A DNA stretch of 17,425 nt from an uncultured bacterium (GTDB lineage Bacteria > Desulfobacterota > Desulfovibrionia > Desulfovibrionales > Desulfovibrionaceae). The notes under the pieces are model-generated. The model searched no databases. It worked only from the letters and a program-made list of their open reading frames with translations, and was not told the DNA's origin. How positions within the stretch are numbered: the first letter of the stretch is position 1; the number at the start of each line of letters is the position of its first letter. Where the stretch lies: the NCBI GenBank assembly GCA_905214305.1, contig CAJMLK010000058.1, positions 1-17,425 of the forward strand, written 5' to 3'. Positions 1-7,457 of the stretch are shown one piece after another. Made by a program: the position numbers and the translations under genes.

Positions 1-76
1 TTAACTGCTCTGCAAGGATTTCCTTGAAAATCCTTGCCACGAAATGCGAGGAGGCAGGCTTTTGCCTGCCGTAAGC

Positions 77-100
77 GAGCATTCCAAGTGTTAAATGCTC
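77..100. repeat. short stem-loop, degenerate member of the AGAGCA...TGCTCT family
   Basis: GAGCATT (77-83) pairs perfectly with AATGCTC (94-100) around the loop CCAAGTGTTA. Stem and loop resemble the stem-loops at 300-335, 5407-5443 and 14789-14817, with loop core CAAGTG against TCAA(A/C)GTGAA. It is the weakest member of that set. Confidence 0.4.
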
Positions 101-299
101 TAACGGTTCACTGCGGGAACCGGCATAAATGATTCCACATCTGGTCATACCCTGTCCTTTTCCCGGCTGCAAGAGGCATCTGGAAAAGCAAGGCATGGAA
201 CAGTTTTATTCTTTCTGGCAGGCTTGGCCTCTGCGCCGCCAGAGCCGCCGCGAAGGTCAAACGCGCCGCGCTTGCGCCGCGGCAGCGCGCATCCGGTTT

Positions 300-335
300 G
301 CGCCAGAGCATCTCAACGTGAAAATGCTCTGGCGC
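300..335. repeat. 12-bp perfect stem-loop, AGAGCA...TGCTCT family
   Basis: GCGCCAGAGCAT (300-311) and ATGCTCTGGCGC (324-335) are exact reverse complements around a 12-base loop, CTCAACGTGAAA. The inner stem and loop nearly match the stem-loop that begins repeat copy 3 (14789-14817). There is no adjacent T-run, so a simple intrinsic terminator is unlikely. A REP-like repeat is the likelier reading. Confidence 0.6.
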
Positions 336-390
336 AGGCCGGAATCATGGCCGGATGCCCGCTGCACAGACATGCCGATGCCGGAACAGG

Positions 391-1161
391 CTATTTCGTA
401 CGGGGTGCGGCAAAGTTGACCCACATCACGGCCCCCAGCTCCACGGACTTGGCTTCGCCCTTGTGGTCCATTTTTTCATCGGCCGTATTCAGGGCGGCAA
501 ATCCCCACCAGCCAGCCCACGGCACGCCGTAGGTGAACACGCCGTTCTGGTCAGCCTTGACCACCTGGGTCACGTAAAACTCGTTGGGCGCGGTGTGGCC
601 CTTGCCCTTGTTGTAGCTTTCAATCTCCACTTCGGCCCCGGGAACGGGCTTGCCGTCAAGCAGCACCTGACCTTGAAAAACATTGCCCGTGTAGTTGGCA
701 AAGGGGCGGGTAAGCGGCACGATTTCTGTCTTGAGGCCCAGCGGTTCGGCCCAGCCTTCTTCTTCGCCAAAAGCGGCCACCACGGTTTTGGTGTAATGGA
801 TGATGAAGCAGTCTTCCGCAGGCTCAAAATAGGGCTGAGGTTCCACGGCAAACTGGTAGACGCCGGGCTTTTTGATGGTGTAGGCGGCTGTCCAGGCCTT
901 GTTGCCCATAATGGTGGCGGGCTTGAGCAGATTCTTGATGTCTTCGGTGGTTCCGCCAGACGTGACAGTGAAAGCCTTGGGTTGCTCCATGGGCATTCCC
1001 TGAAGCTCCATGGGATGTGCAAAGGCAATGTCCAGCTTGAGCGTGCTTTCCTTTTTGTCGGTTACTGTGGGAGTGGAGGGAATGACCATGCCGAAGTGAG
1101 CCTGAGCCTGCGTTCCCCAAAAAAGAACAAGAGCCATGCAAGTACAGCAGATTTTCCACAT
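391..1161 (-). CDS. DUF4198 family secreted protein (possible nickel/cobalt-uptake accessory)
   Basis: Encodes 256 residues. The ATG at 1161 was chosen because AGGAG lies about seven bases upstream and a signal peptide follows at once: MWKICC, a hydrophobic core (residues 8-16), then AQA before the likely cut after residue 21. The mature protein would start HFGMVIPS. The body (PQPYFEPAEDCFIIHYTKTV, then the DGKPVPGAEVEIESYN stretch with beta-sandwich character, then GVPWAGWWGFAAL) matches the DUF4198 family, whose members are periplasmic and often sit beside CbiM/NikM-type nickel and cobalt transporters. No transporter is visible here, so the metal role is inference. A histidine as first mature residue suits metal binding. 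The gene appears to be transcribed alone, since a terminator (1408-1454) separates it from the gene upstream. Confidence 0.85.
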   Translation of the reverse strand: MWKICCTCMALVLFWGTQAQAHFGMVIPSTPTVTDKKESTLKLDIAFAHPMELQGMPMEQPKAFTVTSGGTTEDIKNLLKPATIMGNKAWTAAYTIKKPGVYQFAVEPQPYFEPAEDCFIIHYTKTVVAAFGEEEGWAEPLGLKTEIVPLTRPFANYTGNVFQGQVLLDGKPVPGAEVEIESYNKGKGHTAPNEFYVTQVVKADQNGVFTYGVPWAGWWGFAALNTADEKMDHKGEAKSVELGAVMWVNFAAPRTK

Positions 1162-1407
1162 AACGCTCTCCTGGCGTTGAGATTTCCGGCAGTGCCGTAG
1201 GTGGCGGCGGCATGCCGCCCCGTAAGCAGTTACACAAAAATAAAAAATGTAGCAATAATGCTGCCCCCCGGCAAACAGTGGGCGCGGCAATGCACGCCAG
1301 CCAGAACCGTTCCGGATGAAGCCTTGTGCGTGCAGGCATGCCGCCGCGCTGAAGGAAAAAAGCCGTAAAGGCCATGCTGCTGCACGCGACACATGGCGGA
1401 AATATTT
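1162..1407. other. intergenic leader of the DUF4198 gene
   Basis: No gene is supported. On the minus strand an A/T-rich patch around 1230-1260 contains TTGCTA and could be part of a promoter for the DUF4198 gene, but I find no good -10 at the right spacing. I see no riboswitch-like structure. Confidence 0.4.
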
Positions 1408-1454
1408 TTGAAAAAAAGAAAAACGGCCGCGTTCATGAGGAACGCGGCCGTTTT
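1408..1454 (-). terminator. intrinsic terminator after the small secreted protein gene
   Basis: A perfect 15-bp inverted repeat (1420-1434 with 1440-1454, loop ATGAG) begins 20 bases after the stop codon of the gene at 1474-1929. Read on the minus strand it ends in TTTT and continues TTCTTTTTTTC. Stem plus T-rich tail is a textbook Rho-independent terminator. Confidence 0.9.
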
Positions 1455-1473
1455 GGCAAGCTGGGCTGATACG

Positions 1474-1929
1474 CTACTTGGGCAGCAGCGCCGAAAAATC
1501 CGGGCTTTTGACATTCTTTTTGACAAAGGCGGAGGCAGCCTTGCGGTCTCCGGCCATGACGGTGATCATGAACACGTCGCCGTGCGAGGCCACCCATGCC
1601 TGACTGGTAATGTCCTGCTGGGCAAAGGTAAACGTGTATTGACCATTTTTCTCAACGGGCGGTTTGGGCGCTTTGAACTGTTTGGCAAACATGTCCGCGA
1701 TGGTCTTGGTATCGGCGCCGCTGTTGGGGCCAACAACAAAGGTCACCGAGGCATTGCCCGCCGCGTTGGCGAAGATGGCGCTGGTGGTTCCCTGATTTTC
1801 CGTGGGAGGCATGATCACCTTCCAGCCTTCGGGAACATTGACGCTAAAGTATTTGGTGTTCAGCTCTTCCGCCAGGGCAGGCATAGCCAGAAGCATGACG
1901 AACACAAAGGCCACAAGCTTTTTCAACAT
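1474..1929 (-). CDS. small secreted protein of unknown function
   Basis: Encodes 151 residues. The ATG at 1929 follows a GAGGAGAACGTTC ribosome binding region. The first 20 residues (MLKK, a hydrophobic run, then AMPALA) are a clear signal peptide with cleavage before EEL. The mature domain of about 130 residues begins TKYFSVNVPEGWKVI, a pattern of small PsbP-like or DUF1795-like beta proteins in which a short N-terminal strand leads into VPEGW. Later stretches (YTFTFAQQDITSQAWVASHGDVFMITVMAGD) read as alternating beta strands. No cysteines, haem motifs or catalytic signatures are visible, so I assign no function. It is most likely periplasmic. It has its own terminator and is probably monocistronic. 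It could be a lipid- or stress-related periplasmic binding protein, but nothing here decides that. Confidence 0.85.
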   Translation of the reverse strand: MLKKLVAFVFVMLLAMPALAEELNTKYFSVNVPEGWKVIMPPTENQGTTSAIFANAAGNASVTFVVGPNSGADTKTIADMFAKQFKAPKPPVEKNGQYTFTFAQQDITSQAWVASHGDVFMITVMAGDRKAASAFVKKNVKSPDFSALLPK

Positions 1930-2128
1930 GAACGTTCTCCTCAGAGGGGTGCGGCAGTACGGCTGGCGGTTCCTGAGCGCTTGCGGGCAAACCGTTTTTA
2001 CCCTGCGCGGACATGGCTGACGCCGACCCGAACAGTTTATGCAATAGCCTCTGAAAAGACAATGTGTTTCAGGGGGAGGGGGCGCAAACAGCGCGGGGCA
2101 GGCGGGTGCGGCAGGGAACTCTGGAATG

Positions 2129-2192
2129 CCCGGCGTCGCCCTGCGGGTACGGTGCAGATGCGCAGTGCCTGCGCCCGCAGGGCGACGCCGGG
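2129..2192. repeat. 19-bp perfect inverted repeat just after metY
   Basis: CCCGGCGTCGCCCTGCGGG (2129-2147) and its exact reverse complement (2174-2192) flank a 26-base loop that itself contains GCGCA/TGCGC. It starts 20 bases past the metY stop. No T-run follows on either strand, so it is either a non-canonical terminator, a 3' end-stabilising hairpin, or part of a repeat. The surrounding 1930-2211 gap shows nothing else beyond the leader of the gene at 1474-1929. Confidence 0.7.
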
Positions 2193-2211
2193 TCCAGCCG
2201 GGGCCAATGGT

Positions 2212-3504
2212 TTACAGGGCGGCCAGTGCCTGATCAAGGTCTGCAAGAATGTCGTCAATATGCTCGATGCCAATGGACAGACGAACAGTATTAGGCCGAA
2301 TGCCGGTGCTTGTCAGCTCCTGTTCCGTCATTTGCGAGTGCGTGGTGGACGCGGGATGTATGACCAGCGATTTTGCGTCCGCCACGTTTGCCAGCAGAGA
2401 AAAGATGCGCAGCCTGTCGATAAAGGCTCTGGCTTCTTTTGCCCCGCCCTTGACCTCAATGGTAAATATGCTGCCGCCCCCATGCGGGAAGTAGCGTTTG
2501 TACAGGGCATGGCTTGAGCTGTGGGGCAGGCTGGGGTGGTTGACGGCTTCGACCCTGGGGTGTTCGTGCAGATGGCGCACAACGGCCAGAGCGTTTTGCA
2601 CATGGCGCTCAACGCGCAGCGACAGCGTCTCCAGTCCCTGAAGTATGAGAAATGCGTGCAGGGGGGCCATAGCTGCGCCCAGATCGCGCAGCAGAATGGC
2701 CCGCGCCCGCACTATATAGGCCGCCGCCCCGACGGCCTCTGTGAAGCTCAGCCCGTGATAGCTCGGGTCCGGCTCACTCAGGTGGGAAAATTTTCCGGCA
2801 GCGGCCCAGTCAAAGCGGCCTCCGTCAACAATGATGCCGCCCAGAGCCGCGCCATGACCGCCCATGAATTTGGTGGCCGAATGCACGACTATGTCCGCGC
2901 CGTGCTCGATGGGGCGCATGAGCCACGGCGTGGCAAAGGTATTGTCCACCACCAGCGGGATTGAATGCTGATGGGCAAGGTCCGCCAGCGCTTTCATATC
3001 CACGATATTGCTGTGGGGGTTGCCCATGCTTTCCACAAAAATCGCACGGGTTCGGGGTGTTATGGCCGCCTGGAAGGATTCTGTCCGATCCGGGTCCACA
3101 AAGGCGGTTTCAATGCCGTACTCCTTGAAGGTGTGGGCAAGCAGATTGTAGGTTCCGCCATAAAGCGTTTTTGCCGCCACAATATGGTCACCGGCGCGGG
3201 CCAGGTTTTGCAGGGCGTAACTTACGGCCGCCGCGCCGCTGGCGGTTGCCAGAGCGGCCACACCACCTTCAAGAGCCGCCACGCGCTGCTCAAGAGCATC
3301 CTGAGTGGGATTGGTCAGGCGGCTGTAGATATTGCCGGGATCGGTGAGGTTGAAACGCGCTTCGGCATGCGCACAGTCGTTGAACACGTAGGACGTGGTC
3401 TGGTATATGGGAACCGCCCTTGCGCCGCTGGCTGAATCCGGTTTTTTCTGCCCCGCGTGTACTTGCATGGTTTCAAAGCGCAGGCTTTTTCTATTGTCAG
3501 TCAT
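2212..3504 (-). CDS. metY: O-acetylhomoserine sulfhydrylase (PLP-dependent)
   Basis: Encodes 430 residues, the usual length for O-acetylhomoserine aminocarboxypropyltransferase; cystathionine lyases and synthases of the same superfamily are nearer 380-400. The enzyme joins sulfide to O-acetylhomoserine to give homocysteine, in the cytoplasm. Family marks in order: ETMQVHAGQ (11-19), PIYQTTSYVF (32-41), NIYSRLTNPT (58-67), YGGTYNLL (115-122), VVDNTFATP (185-193, with the PLP-nitrogen Asp at 187) and HSATKFMGGHG (208-218), where Lys212 should form the Schiff base. The ATG at 3504 has AGGGG eight bases upstream. The gene is divergent from cinA and followed by a 19-bp hairpin. Direct use of sulfide suits a sulfate reducer. 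A methionine gamma-lyase or other superfamily activity is possible but less likely at this length. Confidence 0.93.
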   Translation of the reverse strand: MTDNRKSLRFETMQVHAGQKKPDSASGARAVPIYQTTSYVFNDCAHAEARFNLTDPGNIYSRLTNPTQDALEQRVAALEGGVAALATASGAAAVSYALQNLARAGDHIVAAKTLYGGTYNLLAHTFKEYGIETAFVDPDRTESFQAAITPRTRAIFVESMGNPHSNIVDMKALADLAHQHSIPLVVDNTFATPWLMRPIEHGADIVVHSATKFMGGHGAALGGIIVDGGRFDWAAAGKFSHLSEPDPSYHGLSFTEAVGAAAYIVRARAILLRDLGAAMAPLHAFLILQGLETLSLRVERHVQNALAVVRHLHEHPRVEAVNHPSLPHSSSHALYKRYFPHGGGSIFTIEVKGGAKEARAFIDRLRIFSLLANVADAKSLVIHPASTTHSQMTEQELTSTGIRPNTVRLSIGIEHIDDILADLDQALAAL

Positions 3505-3543
3505 GATCTATCCCCTTGGCGGCAGACCTTGCGTTTTCAGCGT

Positions 3544-3573
3544 TTTAAAAGGCGGCCGACTATTACTTATCAA
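3544..3573 (-). promoter_or_regulatory. candidate metY promoter
   Basis: On the minus strand TTGATA (3573-3568) and TTTAAA (3549-3544) are 18 bases apart, about 40 bases before the metY ATG. A second consensus -35, TTGACA, lies at 3615-3610 but has no good -10 at 16-18 bases. I see no SAM riboswitch signature in this leader. The 3505-3763 gap also carries the cinA leader, with a GTCCCCGCGGGGAC palindrome at 3721-3734. Confidence 0.3.
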
Positions 3574-3763
3574 TATACTAGGTATGATCGTGGCGAAAAT
3601 GGCGGGCTTTGTCAACTCAATGGCATTTCGCGCTGCGGGGCGCCTCCTGCGAGTGGTGAGGCCAGCCCGCCGGTTACGCGGTCTTGCAGGTCGGGCATGC
3701 AAGGGCTACCATCTTTGCCTGTCCCCGCGGGGACGGATACGCCGTGAGTTGCAAGGAGGCCGC

Positions 3764-5041
3764 ATGAGGGCGGAAATTATTTCAGTAGGCACTGAACTTT
3801 TACTGGGTCACACCGTCAATACGGATGCGGCCCACGTGGGCAGGGCGCTTTCGGCTCTGGGCGTGGACCTTTTGCAGGTTCACACTGTGGGGGACAACGC
3901 GGGGCGGCTTGAGGCGGCACTGCGCGAGGCATTGAACTGCGCGGATGTGGTGATCACCACAGGCGGGCTTGGCCCCACTGATGACGATATGACCAAGGAG
4001 ACCGTAGCCAGGGTTCTTGATGCGCCCCTGGAGGAGCATGAGGACAGCCTGCGGCGTTTGCGCGACTATTTCGGTTCGCGTCCCATTGCGGCCAATCAGC
4101 TCAAGCAGGCGTGGCTGCCGCGCGGTTCTACGGCTTTTCCCAACAATGCCGGAACCGCCCCGGGCTGCGCAGTGCCGGCAAGGCCGGGCCAGTGGGTGAT
4201 CTTGCTCCCGGGGCCGCCTTCCGAGCTTTTACCCATGCTTGAAGACAGCGTGATGCCATTTTTGCAGCATATGGGGGGATCGGTCATTGCCTCCTTCATG
4301 GTGCGCACATTCGGCATCGGTGAAGGCACGGCGGCCTTGCGCATAGGTGACCTGACGGACGGGGCCAATCCCACGGTGGCCCCGTATGCCGGAGATGCGG
4401 AAATGTTTGTGCGCGTGACGGCAAAGGCTGCAAACGCTGCCGCTGCCGAGGCTCTGGCAAGGCCGGTTGTGGAGGCTGTGCGCGAACGTCTGGGTGATGT
4501 GGTGTACGGCGTGAATGTGTCTGGCCTTGAAGCCGTCGTGGTCGAAGCACTGCGTCAGCGCGGGCAAAGCCTCGCCACGGCCGAATCCTGCACGGGCGGG
4601 CTGCTGGCAAAGCGCCTGACGGATCAGCCGGGTGCTTCGGAGGTGTTTGGCTATGGCCTGATTACCTACGCCAATGAAGCAAAGACACGCCTTCTGGGTG
4701 TGCCGCAGGACATTCTTGCCCGTTACGGCGCCGTGAGCCCGCAGGTAGCCCGCAGCATGGCTGCAGGGGCGCGGGAGCAGTACGGGGCGGACTACGGCCT
4801 GGGCATTACCGGAGTGGCCGGGCCGGGCGGCGGCACGGAAGAAAAGCCCGTGGGCCTGGTATACGTGGCCTTGAGCTGCAGTGACGGCGTGTGGCTGCGG
4901 GTGTTGCGGCCCGAAGGGCGCTATCTGGGGCGGGAGTGGACCCGGCGGCTGGCTTCCAGCCATGCGTTGGACATGTTGCGCAGGCATCTGGCGGGTCTGC
5001 CTGTAGAGGCCCGGTGGGCGGAAGGGCAGCCGCAGGAATAA
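3764..5041 (+). CDS. cinA: CinA family protein (COG1058 domain plus PncC-type NMN amidase)
   Basis: Encodes 425 residues, close to the usual two-domain CinA length. The ATG at 3764 is preceded by AAGGAGG with a four-base gap, a strong site; the open frame runs further upstream but that part lacks protein character. Residues 1-165 are the molybdopterin-binding-like COG1058 domain (IISVGTELLLGHTVNTD, TTGGLGPTDDDMTKE at 65-79, LPGPPSE at 148-154), linked to ADP-ribose pyrophosphatase activity. From about 255 comes the CinA-C domain, with ATAESCTGG (271-279, nucleophile Ser275), SEVFGYGLITYANEAKTRLLGV and GITGVAGPGGGTEEKPVGLVYVA. This domain deamidates nicotinamide mononucleotide in NAD recycling. 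It has no partner on its strand and no recA beside it. Intrinsic termination after it is uncertain; see the hairpins at 5217-5276 and 5336-5367. Confidence 0.95.
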   Translation: MRAEIISVGTELLLGHTVNTDAAHVGRALSALGVDLLQVHTVGDNAGRLEAALREALNCADVVITTGGLGPTDDDMTKETVARVLDAPLEEHEDSLRRLRDYFGSRPIAANQLKQAWLPRGSTAFPNNAGTAPGCAVPARPGQWVILLPGPPSELLPMLEDSVMPFLQHMGGSVIASFMVRTFGIGEGTAALRIGDLTDGANPTVAPYAGDAEMFVRVTAKAANAAAAEALARPVVEAVRERLGDVVYGVNVSGLEAVVVEALRQRGQSLATAESCTGGLLAKRLTDQPGASEVFGYGLITYANEAKTRLLGVPQDILARYGAVSPQVARSMAAGAREQYGADYGLGITGVAGPGGGTEEKPVGLVYVALSCSDGVWLRVLRPEGRYLGREWTRRLASSHALDMLRRHLAGLPVEARWAEGQPQE

Positions 5042-5052
5042 TGTTTCCGGCA

Positions 5053-5092
5053 GGCTGACATCTGCAAAGGTCGGGCTGACATCTGCAAAGGT
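5053..5092. repeat. tandem duplication, two 19-base copies
   Basis: GGCTGACATCTGCAAAGGT occurs identically at 5053-5071 and 5074-5092, separated by CG, giving a period of 21. It begins 12 bases after the cinA stop codon. Exact identity suggests a recent slippage duplication or a paired binding site; nothing visible decides between them. Confidence 0.8.
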
Positions 5093-5216
5093 AATGAAGG
5101 AGCCTGCTGTCCGCCCCGCTTCGCGGCAGATGCGGGGCATCTGTGATGCGGAAACCCGTCATCCCGTTGTCCAGATGCTCTGCGGCAGGTACGAAGGCAT
5201 CCGTGTTCATGGTTTT

Positions 5217-5276
5217 CGCAACCGTGCGTTCTGTTGTTGCGCACATTGAGGCGCAGGCCTGCAACGCACGGTTGCG
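5217..5276. repeat. 14-bp perfect inverted repeat with 32-base loop
   Basis: CGCAACCGTGCGTT (5217-5230) is the exact reverse complement of 5263-5276. The loop is G/C-rich and can form further pairs. There is no T-run, so it is not a canonical terminator for cinA. Confidence 0.7.
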
Positions 5277-5335
5277 AGGCAACCGGAATGTCTGAAGCAG
5301 ATCAACCTTGAAATGCTTTACATTGCAAAATTTTC

Positions 5336-5367
5336 ATTCAGCCGAAAAATGCGATTTTCGGCTGAAT
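5336..5367. terminator. 13-bp hairpin, possible terminator for the PII-like gene
   Basis: ATTCAGCCGAAAA (5336-5348) pairs exactly with TTTTCGGCTGAAT (5355-5367) around a six-base loop. On the minus strand it is followed by GAAAATTTTGC, a weak T-run. It lies 74 bases after the PII-like gene stop. On the plus strand no T-run follows, so a role for cinA is less likely. Confidence 0.4.
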
Positions 5368-5406
5368 CCACGCCACGTTGTGGCGAACCGTACTTTTGTG
5401 CAGTGT

Positions 5407-5443
5407 TAGAGCATGTACGCTTTTTCAAAGTGAAATTGCTCTA
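5407..5443. repeat. stem-loop of the AGAGCA...TGCTCT family overlapping the PII-like stop codon
   Basis: TAGAGCA (5407-5413) pairs with TGCTCTA (5437-5443), and the right arm contains the stop codon of the minus-strand gene. The segment TCAAAGTGAAATTGCTCT here is identical over 18 bases to part of the stem-loop at 14789-14817. Confidence 0.6.
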
Positions 5444-5764
5444 GTCTTCCTGCTGCTCAAAAACTCCCACAATGCTTGTAATGGGCAGGATAAAGGCAAT
5501 GCCGTTGCCGGGTTTGACAAGGGCTGCTGAATGCGAAATGGCAAGCAGCACCTCGCGGCTGATGTCTGCGGGAACGGCGTTAAGAATGATGTCCTTTTCC
5601 GGCTCGACCGGTATGCCGAAAAGCGCGGCGACCTTCAGTCCCGTTCCGCGCCCCTTGAGCACTGTGGCGCCCCGCGCCCCGGCTTCTTGCGAAGCTTCGA
5701 TAATGGTGCTGCTCCAGCCCTTGTTCACAATGGTTACAACCAGTTCGTAGCCGTCTTTTATCAT
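5441..5764 (-). CDS. PII-like signalling protein lacking a T-loop tyrosine
   Basis: Encodes 107 residues from the ATG at 5764, which has AAGGA upstream at seven bases; an in-frame ATG seven codons earlier has no such site. The fold pattern matches the nitrogen regulator PII superfamily: YELVVTIVNKGWSSTIIEASQEAGARGATVLKGRGTG (6-42), then DIILNAVPADISREVLLAIS (58-77) and PGNGIAFILPITSIVGV (85-101). GlnB and GlnK have a T-loop at roughly residues 37-55 with Tyr51 as the uridylylation site. Here the equivalent stretch, LKGRGTGLKVAALFGIPVEP, has no tyrosine, so classical GlnD control is unlikely. The gene follows the antiporter gene by 60 bases on the same strand, probably one transcript. PII-like proteins encoded beside transporters usually bind and regulate them; that is the inferred role. 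The ligand is unknown. Confidence 0.85.
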   Translation of the reverse strand: MIKDGYELVVTIVNKGWSSTIIEASQEAGARGATVLKGRGTGLKVAALFGIPVEPEKDIILNAVPADISREVLLAISHSAALVKPGNGIAFILPITSIVGVFEQQED

Positions 5765-5824
5765 GATCCCGTCCTTATTTTGCAAACTTGAATTACTGAT
5801 TGGCGGACTGCGTGCCGGATGGCC

Positions 5825-7258
5825 CTATCTGAGCCAGATAAGGCTGAAAATGGCAAGCAGAGGAAGCAGCATGACAAGAATAATGCCCGTATAGGCAAAG
5901 AAGCTGGGCATGCGCACGCCAAGATTTTCCGCCAGTGAACGCACCATAAGGTTGGGCGCGTTGGAGATATAGGTATTTGCCCCCATAAAGACCGTGCCGC
6001 AGGTGATGGCAAGCAGGGTCTGGGACAGTTCATGCATGAGAACCTGGGGATCGCCTCCGGCTATATTAAAGAAGACAAGAAAGGTCGGCGCGTTGTCCAG
6101 AAAGGTGGAAAGTACCCCTGTCAGCCAGAAGTACACCATGTTGTCCGGTTTGCCGTCAGTGTTGAGAATGTCGATAATAAAGCCCATGTCGCCGTCTTTG
6201 CCTGCCTTGAGGATGGCAATGATGGGGATAAGGCAGATAAAGATGCCCAGAAAAAGTTTGACCACTTCGCGCATGGGGTCCCACGTAAAGGCGTTGCGTT
6301 CTCGAATGGCAAAACTTGTGAGCCGACCGGAAAGGATGATGATCACCAGCAAAAGCAGATCACGCGCAATGTTTTGCAGCTCCATATGCACTTCGCCAAA
6401 CAGGGGAATGTGGATGCCCGGCTTCCAGTTGCCGCTCAAAAGCACGGCTCCGGCGATGCAGGCGAGCAGCGGCACGTTGACCTGCCAGCCTTCAAGGCTG
6501 AGCTTTACGTCCTTGCCCCTGTGCTGGTCCAGAAGTTCATGGTCTTCTTTTTTATAGAGGTACATGTCCAGAAGATAATGGGCCAGCAACAGTGAAATGC
6601 TCAAAAAAACCATTGGCCCGAACAGGTGGGTGGTTGTCCAGAAAAAGTCCACACCCGCCAGAAAGCCGAGAAATATCGGGGGGTCTCCCAGAGGGGTGAG
6701 CGAACCGCCCACGTTGGCCGCAAGCACAATGAAAAAGATGACGGAATGCACCCGGTAGCGGCGGTACATGTTGGCGCGGAGCAGGGGGCGGATGAAAAGC
6801 ATCGAGGCCCCGGTGGTTCCAACCCAGCTGGCAAGCGCGGTAGCGATAAAAATGATGCCTGTATTGACGAGCGGCGTGCCCGCAAGGTTGCCGCGCAAAT
6901 GGATACCGCCGGTAACTGTAAACAGTGCGATCAGCAGAATGACAAAAGGCAGATAGGTATTGAATATGGTTCCGAGCAATTCCTGAAGCGTCGCCCGTGG
7001 CCCGAAGTGGATCAGCAGCGCCACCAGAAAAAGCGCGCTCCAGAAAGCGGTTATTTTGCCGTAATGAGCTTCCCAGAAGTGGGGATTAACGAGGGGCCAC
7101 AAGGCGATGGAAAGCAAAAGTCCGGCAAAGGGCAAAGCCCATATGAGGGAAAGCTGTGTTCCGTCCAAAAGCGTATCGGCACAAAAGCCATGAGCGGGAA
7201 TGCCGAAAATCAAAAAAAGGCAAGCAGCGAGTAAGACAAGAAATCGGGGTATGGGCAC
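5825..7258 (-). CDS. NhaD/ArsB-superfamily sodium:proton antiporter-like membrane protein
   Basis: Encodes 477 residues. The frame starts with GTG at 7258, preceded by AAGGAG at eight bases; no in-frame ATG occurs before residue 153, so GTG is the likely start. Residues 1-27 look like a signal sequence (hydrophobic run ending AHGFCA), followed by about ten to twelve membrane segments. Ion transporter superfamily hallmarks: VGTTGASMLF (146-155), ANVGGSLTPLGDPPIFLGF (181-199), FLDNAPTFLVFFN (386-398) and GANTYISNAPNLM (426-438). The two symmetric halves, each with an Asn/Gly-Pro turn, are typical of NhaD and related transporters. It probably exchanges sodium for protons at the inner membrane; dicarboxylate transport is an alternative I cannot exclude. 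The PII-like gene follows. A weak promoter (TTACCG, 17 bases, CATAAT) lies at 7400-7372. Confidence 0.88.
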   Translation of the reverse strand: MPIPRFLVLLAACLFLIFGIPAHGFCADTLLDGTQLSLIWALPFAGLLLSIALWPLVNPHFWEAHYGKITAFWSALFLVALLIHFGPRATLQELLGTIFNTYLPFVILLIALFTVTGGIHLRGNLAGTPLVNTGIIFIATALASWVGTTGASMLFIRPLLRANMYRRYRVHSVIFFIVLAANVGGSLTPLGDPPIFLGFLAGVDFFWTTTHLFGPMVFLSISLLLAHYLLDMYLYKKEDHELLDQHRGKDVKLSLEGWQVNVPLLACIAGAVLLSGNWKPGIHIPLFGEVHMELQNIARDLLLLVIIILSGRLTSFAIRERNAFTWDPMREVVKLFLGIFICLIPIIAILKAGKDGDMGFIIDILNTDGKPDNMVYFWLTGVLSTFLDNAPTFLVFFNIAGGDPQVLMHELSQTLLAITCGTVFMGANTYISNAPNLMVRSLAENLGVRMPSFFAYTGIILVMLLPLLAIFSLIWLR

Positions 7259-7457
7259 TACCTGAGCTCCTTGGGTGGAAGGCCAATATGAATCGGATCA
7301 GTTGCGGCGCGAACTTGCGCGGGCTTGCCGGGCCTGCACGGATTTGCACATATTCGCAGGTAATTGCGCGAATTATGCAGCGCGGCAGAATGGCCGGTAA
7401 CAAGGGGCGCGGCCCAAGCTGGGGCAACTGTTAACAGCAGCATGCACACAGGACGTG
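7259..7457. other. leader of the antiporter gene
   Basis: No gene is supported. It carries the AAGGAG site for the GTG start and a weak minus-strand promoter candidate at 7372-7400. Confidence 0.4.

Larger units (their letters stand above)
1..390. other. gene-free stretch with stem-loops, downstream of the DUF4198 gene
   Basis: I see no convincing gene here; the open frames are short and have no ribosome binding site or recognisable motif. The stretch holds four perfect inverted repeats: a 10-bp stem (12-21 with 28-37, loop CCTTGA), a 7-bp stem closed by TTTT (53-59 with 64-70), a 7-bp stem (77-83 with 94-100) and a 12-bp stem (300-311 with 324-335). The last two share a loop sequence found elsewhere in the window and are listed separately. 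None is followed by a clear T-run, so I do not call a terminator for the DUF4198 gene. Confidence 0.6.
5042..5440. other. repeat-rich intergenic stretch between convergent cinA and the PII-like gene
   Basis: No gene is supported in these 399 bases. The stretch holds a 21-base-period tandem duplication (5053-5092), a 14-bp inverted repeat (5217-5276), a 13-bp inverted repeat (5336-5367), a 6-bp one (CGCCAC, 5371-5376, with GTGGCG, 5380-5385) and the start of the 5407-5443 stem-loop. This is unusually dense structure for a gap between convergent genes. Confidence 0.7.

Noticed and set aside
108..311. 67-codon minus-strand frame near the left edge.
   Set aside because: No ribosome binding site or recognisable family; its start lies in a stem-loop. 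A real small gene cannot be excluded, but I cannot support it.
355..1200. Long plus-strand open frame opposite the DUF4198 gene.
   Set aside because: No ribosome binding site or domain; the minus-strand gene has a signal peptide and family similarity.
3505..3615. Possible SAM riboswitch before metY.
   Set aside because: The leader is only about 100 bases at most and lacks the conserved core and terminator of known SAM riboswitches.
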